A stretch of 54,315 nucleotides of DNA from Chthoniobacterales bacterium (GTDB taxonomy: Bacteria; Verrucomicrobiota; Verrucomicrobiia; Chthoniobacterales; Terrimicrobiaceae). The notes beneath the pieces were generated by a model. It was not told where the DNA came from, did not search any database, and was given only the letters and a program-made list of their open reading frames with translations. Below, piece by piece: positions 1-8,922 of the stretch. Location of the stretch: NCBI GenBank assembly GCA_014879575.1, contig JACSRU010000121.1:1-54315 (forward strand), read 5' to 3'. Position 1 is the first letter of the stretch, and every line of letters starts with the position of its first letter. Made by a program: the position numbers and the translations under genes.

Positions 1-69
<69 letters not shown>

Positions 70-345
70 GTCTGGCGGCCGGAGCCGCATGGGTTGTTCA
101 TCGGAAGCGTTAGTTATTGCGCCGGAAAAAGGGTGAAAAACGCCTGCCGCTGTCGCATCTGCGAAAACGGGCAGCGTTGTTCTCCCTGCTTCTGGCAGGA
201 GGGGAAGAGTAGCGTGCAGAGATTTCCTGTCAAAAACAAAAATTCCTCCGGAAAGCCTTTTATGACTCGGGGTGAAAAACTGGTTTTCCGGACTTTCCCT
301 GTTTCGGGATTCCGGCTATGAGCGGGAACAACTTTTCCCTGCTGT
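70..345. other. intergenic region without a recognisable gene
   Basis: This 276-bp gap separates the tRNA-Thr gene, transcribed leftwards, from ppk2, transcribed rightwards, so it should hold both promoters. A short hairpin CCTGC/GCAGG lies near 189-204 but has no T-run. I see no convincing -35/-10 pair. Small reading frames here have no recognisable protein character. Confidence 0.5.
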
Positions 346-1077
346 ATGGCCAACAAAGACCGCATCTCGCTCGACGGGCTCGATCAGTCCGGATCCCTCG
401 AACAAGAAGACTACAAGAAGCAACTCAAGCAGCACCAGCTCCAGCTTTTGAACATGCAAATGCAACTGCGCGATCAAAAACGCTCGGTGGTTCTCGTGAT
501 GGAGGGGCCCGATGCCGCCGGCAAGGGGGGAGCCATCAAGCGGGTGGTTGAACGTCTGGATCCCCGGCTGATCAAGGTGTATTCCATCGTCAAGCCGACG
601 CCGGAAGAACTGGCGCACCACTACCTGTGGAGATTTTGGACCAAACTTCCCGCAGAGGGGGAAATGACAATTTTTGACCGTTCCTGGTATGGGAGGGTGT
701 TGGTGGAACGGGTGGAAGCCTTTTGCTCGGGAGAGGAATGGAAGCGGGCCTACCGGGAAATCAACGAATTTGAACGCACCCTCACCGATGGGGGAACAGT
801 CCTCATCAAAATTTTCCTGCAAATCACCAAGGAGGAACAACTCGACCGCTTCAAACGGCGGGAGGCCGATCCCTACAAGCACTGGAAAATCAGCGATGAG
901 GATTGGCGGAACCGGCGGCATTGGAACGAGCACAACAAGGCAGCCGAAGACATGTTCGAAAAGACAAGCACGGACGTCGCACCCTGGACGGTCATCCCGG
1001 CGAACTTCAAATGGTATGCCCGGGTCAGGACGTTGAAAACTGTCTGCGCCCAGATCTCCAAAGTGCTGAAGGCCTGA
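346..1077 (+). CDS. polyphosphate kinase 2 family protein, single domain, Pap-like
   Basis: A 243-residue PPK2-family enzyme, which moves phosphate between polyphosphate and nucleotides in the cytoplasm. Visible motifs are the Walker A loop EGPDAAGKGG near residue 55, the Walker B/lid motif FDRSWYGRVLVERV near 107, and EDWRNRRHW and TSTDVAPWTVI further on. These last motifs resemble the C-terminal, catalytic half of polyphosphate:AMP phosphotransferases (Pap, class II), which are two-domain proteins; this one has a single domain. Phosphorylation of AMP to ADP is therefore a reasonable guess, but ADP or GDP as substrate cannot be excluded. It stands alone, convergent with ftsZ 11 bp away. The start at 346 has only a weak upstream GGGA. 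Confidence 0.92.
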   Translation: MANKDRISLDGLDQSGSLEQEDYKKQLKQHQLQLLNMQMQLRDQKRSVVLVMEGPDAAGKGGAIKRVVERLDPRLIKVYSIVKPTPEELAHHYLWRFWTKLPAEGEMTIFDRSWYGRVLVERVEAFCSGEEWKRAYREINEFERTLTDGGTVLIKIFLQITKEEQLDRFKRREADPYKHWKISDEDWRNRRHWNEHNKAAEDMFEKTSTDVAPWTVIPANFKWYARVRTLKTVCAQISKVLKA

Positions 1078-1088
1078 TCAATCGCCTT

Positions 1089-2420
1089 TCAGGGTTTCTT
1101 CAGCCGAAGAAATGTGGGCACATCCAAGTCTTCCCCCTCCACGATGGTGGGTTCGATTTTTTCAAATCTTCCGCGGGCGATCGGCTCGAACTGGAGGGTT
1201 TCCTGTTTGATTTTTTCCTGGGGAGGTTTGGTGGAAGGATGAGATTTCGCGGAGTGGGTTGCGGTGGCCCGCTCGGGTTTCGGCTGTCGGGGCGGTGCCG
1301 GTGGGGGCGGGGGTTCCGGAGCGGGCTCCTCTTCTTTTTCGGTCTCAAGATCGAGAATCGGCTCCGGTTCGGGAGAAACCAGCCTGGCAGGCACATGGCG
1401 CGCAGGCTCCTGACTGCGTTGAGGGCGGACGGAGGGAATCTCATGGGAAATGGTGGTTCCTTCCGTCTTGGCAAGAATCGTTACGAGAACAGGGGCGTTC
1501 TTGTCCGGCGTGGTGCTCACTCCGAGGTGGAGCATCGTGCCCTCGGACCCCTGGCGGCCGATTTCCTGCATGATCGCACTGACTTCCGAGAAGGAAAGTG
1601 ACGGAGGGCCGGATAAATGCACAAGGAGGCTTGCGGCTTCGTCGAGAAGGTGTCCGCGATCCAACAGGGGACTCTTCAGCGCTCGCTCCAGGGCTTCGTG
1701 CGCGCGGTTGTCCCCGGTTGCGGCACCCGTCCCAAAAAGACACCGCCCGGTTCCTGTGTTTAACACGGAAAGCAAATCGGGCAGGCCGATCCCGAGGGGA
1801 CCCGGAGCGGAGAGCAACCGGGTGATGGCCGAAAGACATCCGCAAAGCAACTCATCACACGCGGAAAATGTTTCCGTCACGCCGGATTTTGGCGCCGAAA
1901 GTTCCGCCATGCGGTCATTTTCAAAGTGGATGACCGCGTCGGCATGGGCGCGAATTTCCTGAAGTGCAGCCTCCGCCTGGAGGTTTCGCCGACGTCCCTC
2001 GAAAGAAAACGGGGTTGTCACGGCCGCAATCAGCAGGGCGCCGGACTGCTTCGCGACTTCGGCAACCAGCCCCCCCGCGCCGGAACCCGTGCCCCCGCCG
2101 AGACCGGCGCAAAGAAAAACAATGTCGGGTGCGGCGAGAGCTTCCTCGATCTCCCGCAGAGACTCCCTGGCGGCATCCATGCCGATCTCCGGATCCCCCC
2201 CCGCGCCGAGTCCCCTCGTGGCCAGTGGACCGAGAGAGACTTTCACCGGGGACACCGAGGTGGCCAGCGAATGTTGATCGGAGTTGATCGCCACCGTCTC
2301 GAAACCGGAACCTCCGGACATCGTCATGCGATCCGCCAGGTTGACTCCCGCATTCCCAAGCCCCACAAGGCACACACGAAGGGGTTGCGTTTGACTGAGA
2401 TATTTTGGGAAGGAAATCAT
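1089..2420 (-). CDS. ftsZ: cell division protein FtsZ, divergent
   Basis: Tubulin-like GTPase that forms the division ring. The ATG at 2420 overlaps the ftsA stop by 4 nt and gives 443 residues; longer upstream starts would lie inside ftsA. Nucleotide-binding loops are recognisable: T1 GLGNAGVN (about 20-27, less glycine-rich than usual), T3 GLGAGGDPEIG (70-80), T4 GGGTGSG (108-114) and FSFEGRRR (138-145). The T7 synergy loop, normally NVDFADV, reads GIGLPDL at 210-216: the usual Asn and first Asp are Gly and only the last Asp remains. A Pro/Glu-rich linker (about 335-425) leads to LDVPTFLR, the conserved C-terminal peptide that binds FtsA. It is the last gene of the dcw cluster. Polymerisation looks likely; GTP hydrolysis may be altered. 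Confidence 0.93.
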   Translation of the reverse strand: MISFPKYLSQTQPLRVCLVGLGNAGVNLADRMTMSGGSGFETVAINSDQHSLATSVSPVKVSLGPLATRGLGAGGDPEIGMDAARESLREIEEALAAPDIVFLCAGLGGGTGSGAGGLVAEVAKQSGALLIAAVTTPFSFEGRRRNLQAEAALQEIRAHADAVIHFENDRMAELSAPKSGVTETFSACDELLCGCLSAITRLLSAPGPLGIGLPDLLSVLNTGTGRCLFGTGAATGDNRAHEALERALKSPLLDRGHLLDEAASLLVHLSGPPSLSFSEVSAIMQEIGRQGSEGTMLHLGVSTTPDKNAPVLVTILAKTEGTTISHEIPSVRPQRSQEPARHVPARLVSPEPEPILDLETEKEEEPAPEPPPPPAPPRQPKPERATATHSAKSHPSTKPPQEKIKQETLQFEPIARGRFEKIEPTIVEGEDLDVPTFLRLKKP

Positions 2421-3646
2421 CGGCGGCTGGAAAAGGGGCTGATTTTTTTGAAAAAATTCCCGAGAAAACCTTTCAGGAAAGAGGATTCCGGCATTTCCGA
2501 CCGGACCGCCTGGGCATATTTCGCCAGACCGATGCACGTCGAAAACTGTGGGTTTTCATAAGCCGAGGTTGGACCGGAAACCGCCTGGGCCCGGGTCAAA
2601 TGCACGGGCATCCCAAAAACGGATTCCGCGATTCCGCGAATCCCCCGGATCTGGCTGCATCCGCCGGTGAGCATGACACCGGCGCCGATCAGGTGCTCCG
2701 ACACCTCGCCGGACAAACGTTTTTTCAAAAGCACGAAGAGTTCCTCGAGACGGGCATGCATGATCATGTTCAACATCTCGCGCTCGACTTCCTTCCCAGA
2801 GAACCCGGTGTCATTCTTCAAAACAATTTTTTCCCCGGGGAGGGATTTGCCGAGTTCCGCAGATCCTTCCTCGGTTTTGAGTTTCTCAGCGCGGGTGATC
2901 GGGATGCGGAGTCCGATCGAGATGTCGTTGGTGATATGGTCGCCGCCGACAGCCAGGACCCCACTGTGACGAACCGCTCCATCCAGGTAAACGATGTAGT
3001 CGGTGACACCGCCCCCGATGTCGATGACCAGTGCCCCGGATTCCTTTTGATTCTCTCCGAGCACGACCTGCGCGGAGGCCAGCGAACTTACGACCACATC
3101 CTCCACTTCGATATGGCACTCCTTGACGCAGCGGATCGAATTCTGGATCCGGTTCGTCACTCCGTGAATGATATGAAAGTCGGCCTCCAATCGGCTTCCC
3201 AACATCCCAACCGGATTGAGCACCCCCTCCTGTCCGTCCACGTAGTAATGCTGAATGATCGAGTGCAGGATGGCATTTTCCTTCGGCAGGCTGATTTCCT
3301 TCGCCTTGAATTCCACATCCTGGATTTCCTCCTCCGTGATCTCGCTGCTCTCCTCGGGAATGTTCGCAGAACCACGGTTGTTGAAGCTGCGGATGTGGCT
3401 TCCCGTAACGGCCAGCCAGACGCTCTCGATCTCGACGTCACTTTTTTCCTCGGCATCCGAGAGCGCATCGCGCACACAATTCGAAGCATTCTCAAAATCC
3501 ACGATCTCGCCCTTGCGAACGCCCCGTGAAGGGGTTTCCCCGACACCGAGAATGCGGATCCCCCCATTTTCCTGGCACTCCGCCACCACGGCGCAGACCT
3601 TTGTGGTTCCGATCTCCAAGCCAACCTGGATTTCCTTGCGGGCCAT
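2417..3646 (-). CDS. ftsA: cell division protein FtsA
   Basis: Actin-like ATPase that tethers FtsZ filaments to the cytoplasmic membrane and recruits the later divisome. The protein has 409 residues. The N-terminal phosphate loop LEIGTTKVCAVV, the second phosphate loop VIDIGGGVTDY and the adenosine motif LTGGCSQIRG are all visible. The tail SFLKGFLGNFFKKISPF is an amphipathic helix typical of the FtsA membrane anchor. The ATG at 3646 is chosen because it follows a strong GGAGG and overlaps the ftsQ stop as TGATG; the reading frame stays open further upstream but only inside ftsQ. It overlaps ftsZ by 4 nt. Confidence 0.96.
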   Translation of the reverse strand: MARKEIQVGLEIGTTKVCAVVAECQENGGIRILGVGETPSRGVRKGEIVDFENASNCVRDALSDAEEKSDVEIESVWLAVTGSHIRSFNNRGSANIPEESSEITEEEIQDVEFKAKEISLPKENAILHSIIQHYYVDGQEGVLNPVGMLGSRLEADFHIIHGVTNRIQNSIRCVKECHIEVEDVVVSSLASAQVVLGENQKESGALVIDIGGGVTDYIVYLDGAVRHSGVLAVGGDHITNDISIGLRIPITRAEKLKTEEGSAELGKSLPGEKIVLKNDTGFSGKEVEREMLNMIMHARLEELFVLLKKRLSGEVSEHLIGAGVMLTGGCSQIRGIRGIAESVFGMPVHLTRAQAVSGPTSAYENPQFSTCIGLAKYAQAVRSEMPESSFLKGFLGNFFKKISPFSSRR

Positions 3647-4605
3647 CAGTTTTTCCTCCCTCCGGTGGATGGCGTGCGTCCGCGACCACCGGCGACATGT
3701 TCGGCGGCAGACTGGGCCATCACGAACGTGACGGGCGTGTTTCTCCGCACCATCAGATTTACCGTATCCAGCTCGCGATTTGCATCCCGGCAATGTTCGA
3801 GCAATTGGCGCAACCGCCCGAGTTGTTCGGGAATGTCTTCCGTCGAAAATGTGATGTGGGCATTGCGGTCGCTGACCACGTCCACACAATACCCCTTCGA
3901 GATGTCCAGCGTGCGGATGTTCAAGAGGCATTCCGGCTGGCGGGCCACCTCGGCGATGAGCGCAAGCGCGCGCTGCAAATCCTCGCTGTGCAAAGGTTCC
4001 CCGTCGCGGATGTTCTCGCTGCGGACCCCGTAAATGATCGGAAGCTGATAGAATTCCGACTGGATGATTCGAGGTTTCATCAGGAAACCGGTTTCATCCA
4101 CAAGCAGGGATTTTTCCGGATCGAATGGATCGACCTCCTTCTCAAACGGGGCGACCCAGGCAACGGGCCGACGGGCGGTGAGTTTGATCGAAATCTCATC
4201 GGGCAGATGTCGCTCCATGGAAATCTCCTCAACCTGCGGAATGGCGCGAAGCGCCTTTTCCGCACGGGTGAGATCCACGCGGAAAATGTTGTCTCCCTCC
4301 TTGATGCCTGTTTCGGCGAGCGCTTCCTCGCGACTCAGAATTCCATCGAGATCCAGTGTCACCCGACGGAGGGTGTAGGCGGGATTATCATAGAAAAACT
4401 TGTCGAGCATCGTGGAGATTCCGAGCCAGCCGACCACGCAGACAACCACCAGAAGACTGACCGCCCAGAAGACAGAGCTGATTTTTTGCCTTCGCTGACG
4501 GCTGGCGGTCGTGTGGCGGACCTTCACATTGAGAAGGTGCTGGCCTTGTCCCGCAGGATGGAGCCTTCGGTTGCCACGAGAAGAATGTGAGAAACGGCGG
4601 ATCAT
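3646..4605 (-). CDS. ftsQ: cell division protein FtsQ (POTRA domain)
   Basis: Bitopic membrane protein of the divisome that links early and late division proteins through FtsL/FtsB. The 319-residue protein has a basic cytoplasmic N-terminus (1-42), one membrane segment near 43-65 and a POTRA-like region, where VTLDLDGILSREEAL and the FRVDLTRAEKALRAIPQVEEISMERHLPDEISI stretch (shown here only by its ends, FRVDLT and DEISI) are characteristic. A poorly conserved beta domain follows. Its start overlaps the ddl stop by 4 nt and its stop overlaps the ftsA start by 1 nt. FtsQ is weakly conserved in sequence, so the call leans on fold features and on the canonical ddl-ftsQ-ftsA-ftsZ order. Confidence 0.88.
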   Translation of the reverse strand: MIRRFSHSSRGNRRLHPAGQGQHLLNVKVRHTTASRQRRQKISSVFWAVSLLVVVCVVGWLGISTMLDKFFYDNPAYTLRRVTLDLDGILSREEALAETGIKEGDNIFRVDLTRAEKALRAIPQVEEISMERHLPDEISIKLTARRPVAWVAPFEKEVDPFDPEKSLLVDETGFLMKPRIIQSEFYQLPIIYGVRSENIRDGEPLHSEDLQRALALIAEVARQPECLLNIRTLDISKGYCVDVVSDRNAHITFSTEDIPEQLGRLRQLLEHCRDANRELDTVNLMVRRNTPVTFVMAQSAAEHVAGGRGRTPSTGGRKN

Positions 4606-5522
4606 GGGCTTCTTTTTTGCAGGGAGAGACCCGCGATTTCTTCGCAGAGCGCGGAAAAATCAAGTCCGACCACGGCGGCGGCCTTCGGCAGCAGGCTGGT
4701 TTCCGTCATCCCGGGAATCGTGTTGATCTCAAGGACATTTAAGGACCCATCGGGAGCCAGAAGAATGTCCACTCGGGAATAAACTTCGAGGGAAAGGGCC
4801 CGGCAGGCCGCCAGTGCCGCCGACTGAACGGCGGCAGTCGCCCCGGGGGAAATATGCGCCGGCACATGATACTCGGAAGCCCCCTTGGTATATTTGTGAT
4901 CGTAATCGTAGAATCCTTCGTTCGGAATGATTTCGATGACGGGGAGAGCTTCGCTGCCAAGAATCCCGACCGTCAGTTCACGCCCTGGGAAAAACTCTTC
5001 CACAAGAACACGATCCCCATAAAGGAAACAATCCTCGAGGGCGGCGGGAATTTCTTCCGGTGAGCGGACGATGTGAATGCCGACACTGGAACCCTGTCGG
5101 GGGGCCTTGAGAACGCAGGGAAATTTCCAATCCGCCGGTTCGTTCCTGCGGAGCGTAAACCAGGCGGAGGTCGGAACCCCGGCACGGGCGAAGCATTCCT
5201 TTGACTCAATTTTGTCAAAGGCCACGCGGCTGGCGGCCGCCCCCTCGCCGGTATAGGGAACTCCCAGGCCGTCGAGATAGGCCTGCACTTCGCCATCCTC
5301 ACCGAATGTTCCGTGAATCATGTTGTAAACAAGCCGCGTGTCAGCGGGCAGGCTGAACCCCGGCCCCGCGACATCCAGATCGGATACCCGGGCACCGCAT
5401 TTGCGAAGCGCCGCCGCCACGGCGGCACCGGAGCGCAGGGAAACCTCCCGTTCCTTTCCCGGCCCCCCCATCAGTAAAACGACCGGCAGATCTTTGAGAA
5501 TCCCCTCGTAATGCCTTTTCAT
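4602..5522 (-). CDS. ddl: D-alanine--D-alanine ligase
   Basis: ATP-grasp enzyme that joins two D-alanines for the pentapeptide used by MurF. It has 306 residues, the usual length. Visible motifs are GGPGKEREVSLRSG near the N-terminus, HGTFGEDGEVQAYLD, the ATP-grasp PCVLKAPRQGSSVGI, LVEEFFPGRELTVG, EIIPNEGFYDYDHKY and the metal-binding end VLEINTIPGMTETSLLPK. The gene lies between murC-murB and ftsQ and overlaps each by 4 nt. This position is common in dcw clusters. Nothing is unusual in the sequence. Confidence 0.97.
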   Translation of the reverse strand: MKRHYEGILKDLPVVLLMGGPGKEREVSLRSGAAVAAALRKCGARVSDLDVAGPGFSLPADTRLVYNMIHGTFGEDGEVQAYLDGLGVPYTGEGAAASRVAFDKIESKECFARAGVPTSAWFTLRRNEPADWKFPCVLKAPRQGSSVGIHIVRSPEEIPAALEDCFLYGDRVLVEEFFPGRELTVGILGSEALPVIEIIPNEGFYDYDHKYTKGASEYHVPAHISPGATAAVQSAALAACRALSLEVYSRVDILLAPDGSLNVLEINTIPGMTETSLLPKAAAVVGLDFSALCEEIAGLSLQKRSP

Positions 5523-7807
5523 GGATCCACCCCCACAATTTGAACTTCTGTTTCCAAATGGATTCCCCGCTCGCGGGCGGCAGCCGCCTGGATTTCCTCA
5601 ATGAGGGTGAGCACCTCGTCGGCCGTTGCCCCGCCATCGTTAACGATAAAGTTGCCATGCACTTCCGAAACCCGTGCGTGTCCAACCGTAAAGTTTTTGA
5701 AGCCCAGTTCCTCGATCAGGCGGCCTGCGGGAATGGGTTCCGGGTTTTTGAAAATGCAACCGGCACTCGAGGCAACCGGCTGGGAGGCCCTTCTCTTGGC
5801 AGCGGAAGTTTCCATCAGGCGGTCAATCTCATCCCGGTTTGTGGGCCGACCTTTGAGCACGGCTGAAAGGGCATAATTCTGCCGCAACATCGGCACGCTC
5901 CGGTAATGGATCTCGATTTCAGACGGGCTGCGGGTGAAGATGTTTCCATCCTGGTCACAAAATCTGACGCGCACAACCTGGTCAAACGTCTGGGAGCCCA
6001 TGGCGCCGGCATTCATGCGGAGACCCCCGCCAAGATTGCCGGGGATCCCCTCCATCCACTCGAATCCTCCGAGACTCGAAGCGCGGGCGAGCGAGGCAAG
6101 TTGTTTGAATTTTACTCCCACTCCGGCAGTGATTTCGTCCCCGTTGACTTCCTGGCGGAGAAACTCTCCCCGCGCCAGATGGGCGACAACGCCCGGAATG
6201 CCCCCATCGCGCACGAGAAGGTTGGATCCCCGTCCCATCACCAGGAAGGGAATCTCCTCGTCAAAACAGTATTGCACCAGATCGGCAAAGCCCTCTTCGG
6301 TCTCCGGTTCGACCCAGAACTGCGCGGGACCGCCAATGCGCATCGTGGTGTGCTTGGAGAGCGGTTCGTGAAGTTTGATGGTTCCGGGCCCCATCACGCC
6401 GAGCAGTTTTTCCCGCGTGGCAAGATCCTGCGCGAGTCGGGCACCGGCTTCATGGATATTTCCCGCGCCGAGGCTGATCACAAGATCCCCGTCCTCAAGG
6501 ATGACCGCCGCCGAACGGTGGATGCCCTCCACATCGGGAACATGCAGGGCGGAGGGATGTCCACAAGCCTTGAGCGCCTCGACAATTGTGGCGCCGGAAA
6601 CGCCGGGAATCGGTTTTTCACTGGCCGCATAGACATCCGCGACAAAGACATGATCCGCGTCGTCAAACGCCCGGCCAAACTGGTCCTTCAAAGCCAGCGT
6701 ACGGGTGTAGCGATGCGGCTGGAACATCGCGAGAATCCGCTTCCATCCGCCCGTGCGCGCCGTTGCAAGCGTGGCGGCAATCTCGGTGGGATGGTGTCCA
6801 TAGTCGTCCACGAGAAGGTGAGTCGTTGATTCGTAGCGAATCTCGAAACGTCTTCTGGCTCCCCGAAACGTCTCGAGGGCCGCTGCAATCCGCTCGAAGG
6901 GAATCCCCAGTTCCATGGCCAGCGCGATGATCGCCAGCGCATTCACCGCATTATGTGCCCCCGGAATGTTGAGAACAATTTTCCCGAGCTTCGTGCCCCG
7001 CTGACTCACCGTGAACCGGGAGCGGAAATTCTCGGTTTTCAGTCCCTCGATCCGGTAATCGCAATCCGCCGCATGGCCATAGGAAATCCCCTTCGGATGC
7101 GCCGCGCAGACACGCCGGGCGCCGACATCGTCCCCGCAGAAAAACACCTGGCCCGAGGTCTGCGCGATGAGCCTTGCATAGACGGCGTCAATCGCGGCGA
7201 GATCCTTGTAGAAATCGAGGTGTTCGGGCTCGATGTTCAGAACAATTGCCAGGGTGGGATGGTAATTGATGAGCGTCCCATCACTCTCGTCTCCTTCCGC
7301 CACAAAATACTCACCTTCGGAATCCCAGCGGGCATTCGTCCCGAGAATCGGAATTTCCGCGCCAACGTAATGCGAGGGCTTGAGTCCGCCAAAGCGGAGC
7401 ACATGGGTCGCCATGGCGGAGGTCGTGGTTTTCCCATGCATCCCACAAATCACGATTCCCTTCTTGGCCGCCATGACCGCCGCAAGGGCGTCCGCCCGGC
7501 GGGCCATGGGGAGGCCGAGACGACGGGCCTCGTCAAAAGCCGGATTGCCCGACTTGATCGCGGAGGAATAGATCACGATCTCCGCGTCGCGCACGCTCTC
7601 CGCCGACTGGGACGCCGCGAAATCCAGGCCTTTTTTCTGAAGTCGCTCGACCTCGACTGTCACAACCTTGTCCGACCCGCTGACCCGGTGGCCAAGGGCA
7701 AGCAAAAGGGCGGCTATGCCGCTCATCCCGGATCCTGCGACCCCGATCAAATGAACCCGTTTCGCGGCCGGTCCAGTGAGTGCTTCCTGGAGTTCCTTCG
7801 GTGTCAT
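5519..7807 (-). CDS. MurC-MurB fusion: UDP-MurNAc--L-alanine ligase / UDP-MurNAc dehydrogenase
   Basis: One 762-residue protein carries two successive cytoplasmic steps of UDP-MurNAc-peptide synthesis in reverse pathway order. Residues about 15-455 are MurC: HLIGVAGSGMSGIAALL (dinucleotide-like loop), the ATP loop GMHGKTTTSAM, VVAEGDESDGT-like FVAEGDESDGT, and DDYGHHPTEI. Residues about 470-762 are MurB: TMRIGGPAQFW, MGRGSNLLVRDGG for FAD, GIPGNLGGGLRMNAGAMG, and SSAGCIFKNP. In the last motif Cys replaces the usual proton-donor Ser, a change also seen in other MurB proteins. No stop or frameshift separates the halves. It overlaps murG and ddl by 4 nt each. Confidence 0.95.
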   Translation of the reverse strand: MTPKELQEALTGPAAKRVHLIGVAGSGMSGIAALLLALGHRVSGSDKVVTVEVERLQKKGLDFAASQSAESVRDAEIVIYSSAIKSGNPAFDEARRLGLPMARRADALAAVMAAKKGIVICGMHGKTTTSAMATHVLRFGGLKPSHYVGAEIPILGTNARWDSEGEYFVAEGDESDGTLINYHPTLAIVLNIEPEHLDFYKDLAAIDAVYARLIAQTSGQVFFCGDDVGARRVCAAHPKGISYGHAADCDYRIEGLKTENFRSRFTVSQRGTKLGKIVLNIPGAHNAVNALAIIALAMELGIPFERIAAALETFRGARRRFEIRYESTTHLLVDDYGHHPTEIAATLATARTGGWKRILAMFQPHRYTRTLALKDQFGRAFDDADHVFVADVYAASEKPIPGVSGATIVEALKACGHPSALHVPDVEGIHRSAAVILEDGDLVISLGAGNIHEAGARLAQDLATREKLLGVMGPGTIKLHEPLSKHTTMRIGGPAQFWVEPETEEGFADLVQYCFDEEIPFLVMGRGSNLLVRDGGIPGVVAHLARGEFLRQEVNGDEITAGVGVKFKQLASLARASSLGGFEWMEGIPGNLGGGLRMNAGAMGSQTFDQVVRVRFCDQDGNIFTRSPSEIEIHYRSVPMLRQNYALSAVLKGRPTNRDEIDRLMETSAAKRRASQPVASSAGCIFKNPEPIPAGRLIEELGFKNFTVGHARVSEVHGNFIVNDGGATADEVLTLIEEIQAAAARERGIHLETEVQIVGVDP

Positions 7808-8922
7808 GTGGCCGCCTCCTTTACCGCCCGCTCCATTTCCTCCGCGAGACAGTTCGATGCGGAACCGCTGGAGATTCCCCCTGCGGCCACGGCCATGCGT
7901 TCGCGGCGCTGATCGTCACCCAGCAAATTGGATATCATGGCCGCGAGCCTCTCGGCACCGGTTTCCCCCTCCGCGAGGATCTCGGCCGCCCCGGCCTTCA
8001 CATAAATCCTGGCATTGGCGGTTTGATGGTCATCGGTCGCAAACGGATACGGAATCAGGATGGAAGGCAGGGAAAACCGGGAGATCTCGCTCAGGCTCGA
8101 AGCTCCCGCGCGGGAAAGAACCGCATCGGCCGCCGAGTAAGCCTCCTCCATCCGGTGATGGAATGGCGAGACATAGTGCGGAATGCCATCGCGCTGGTAG
8201 TTCGCGGCGGCCAGCCGATCGTCCCGTTCCCCGGTGAGGTGGATGATCTGGATCTCCGATCCGTGCAGGAGTGGAGCCGATTTGAACAGGAGCTGGTTGA
8301 TTCCCGACGCGCCCTGGCTGCCACCCATGACGAGAAGCGTTTTCCTCTCCGGATCCAGGTGGAACAGCTTTCGGGCGGAGGCCCGATCCATGGGCTGGCC
8401 CAGATTTTTTCTCACAGGGGTTCCGGTGACGACACATTGCGCACGGGGGAGCAATTGTCGGGCCTCCTCAAACCCAAGAAACACCTTGGATGCAAACTTG
8501 GCAGCCAGGCGGTTTGCCCTGCCGGGAATGGCGTTGGATTCGTGGATGAATGCGGGCAACCCGCGCATCCGCGCGGCAAGCACCGGCGCCGTCGAGGTAA
8601 ACCCTCCCATGCCAAGAACGACCGATGGACGAAACTTGCGATAGATTTTCCCACAGTGGGAAAAACTCTCCCAAAACCGGCGGACAAAACGCACAAAGGC
8701 CGGGGAAACGATCATGCTGGGCAGTCCGATGGAAGGAAGCTTTTCGGAGCGAAACTCCGGCCGGGCCTTGAGTGCCAGCGTGTCGATTTCCTTCTCGGAG
8801 ACAAAAAGCAGCACCTCGTGCCCGCGGGCGTGAAGGGCTTCAGCCACGGCGAGGCCCGGAAACAGGTGTCCGCCGGTCCCCCCACAGGCGATGACCGCCC
8901 GAAATGGTGGCCCCTTCGTCAT
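7804..8922 (-). CDS. murG: UDP-GlcNAc:lipid I GlcNAc transferase MurG
   Basis: Membrane-associated GT28 glycosyltransferase that turns lipid I into lipid II. The chosen ATG at 8922 overlaps the ftsW stop as ATGA and gives 372 residues beginning MTKGPPFRAVIACGGTGGH, the expected N-terminal glycine-rich loop. GMGGFTSTAP, HESNAIPGRANR, the second glycine-rich GGSQGASGIN and the donor-binding SRAGASSLSEIS are all present. The open frame runs about 94 codons further upstream, but that part lies inside ftsW in another frame and is not MurG-like. It overlaps murC-murB by 4 nt. Confidence 0.97.
   Translation of the reverse strand: MTKGPPFRAVIACGGTGGHLFPGLAVAEALHARGHEVLLFVSEKEIDTLALKARPEFRSEKLPSIGLPSMIVSPAFVRFVRRFWESFSHCGKIYRKFRPSVVLGMGGFTSTAPVLAARMRGLPAFIHESNAIPGRANRLAAKFASKVFLGFEEARQLLPRAQCVVTGTPVRKNLGQPMDRASARKLFHLDPERKTLLVMGGSQGASGINQLLFKSAPLLHGSEIQIIHLTGERDDRLAAANYQRDGIPHYVSPFHHRMEEAYSAADAVLSRAGASSLSEISRFSLPSILIPYPFATDDHQTANARIYVKAGAAEILAEGETGAERLAAMISNLLGDDQRRERMAVAAGGISSGSASNCLAEEMERAVKEAAT

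Noticed and set aside
2421-2537. Upstream start for FtsZ at 2537
   Set aside because: The added 39 residues overlap ftsA in another frame; the ATGA-coupled start at 2420 fits the cluster pattern.
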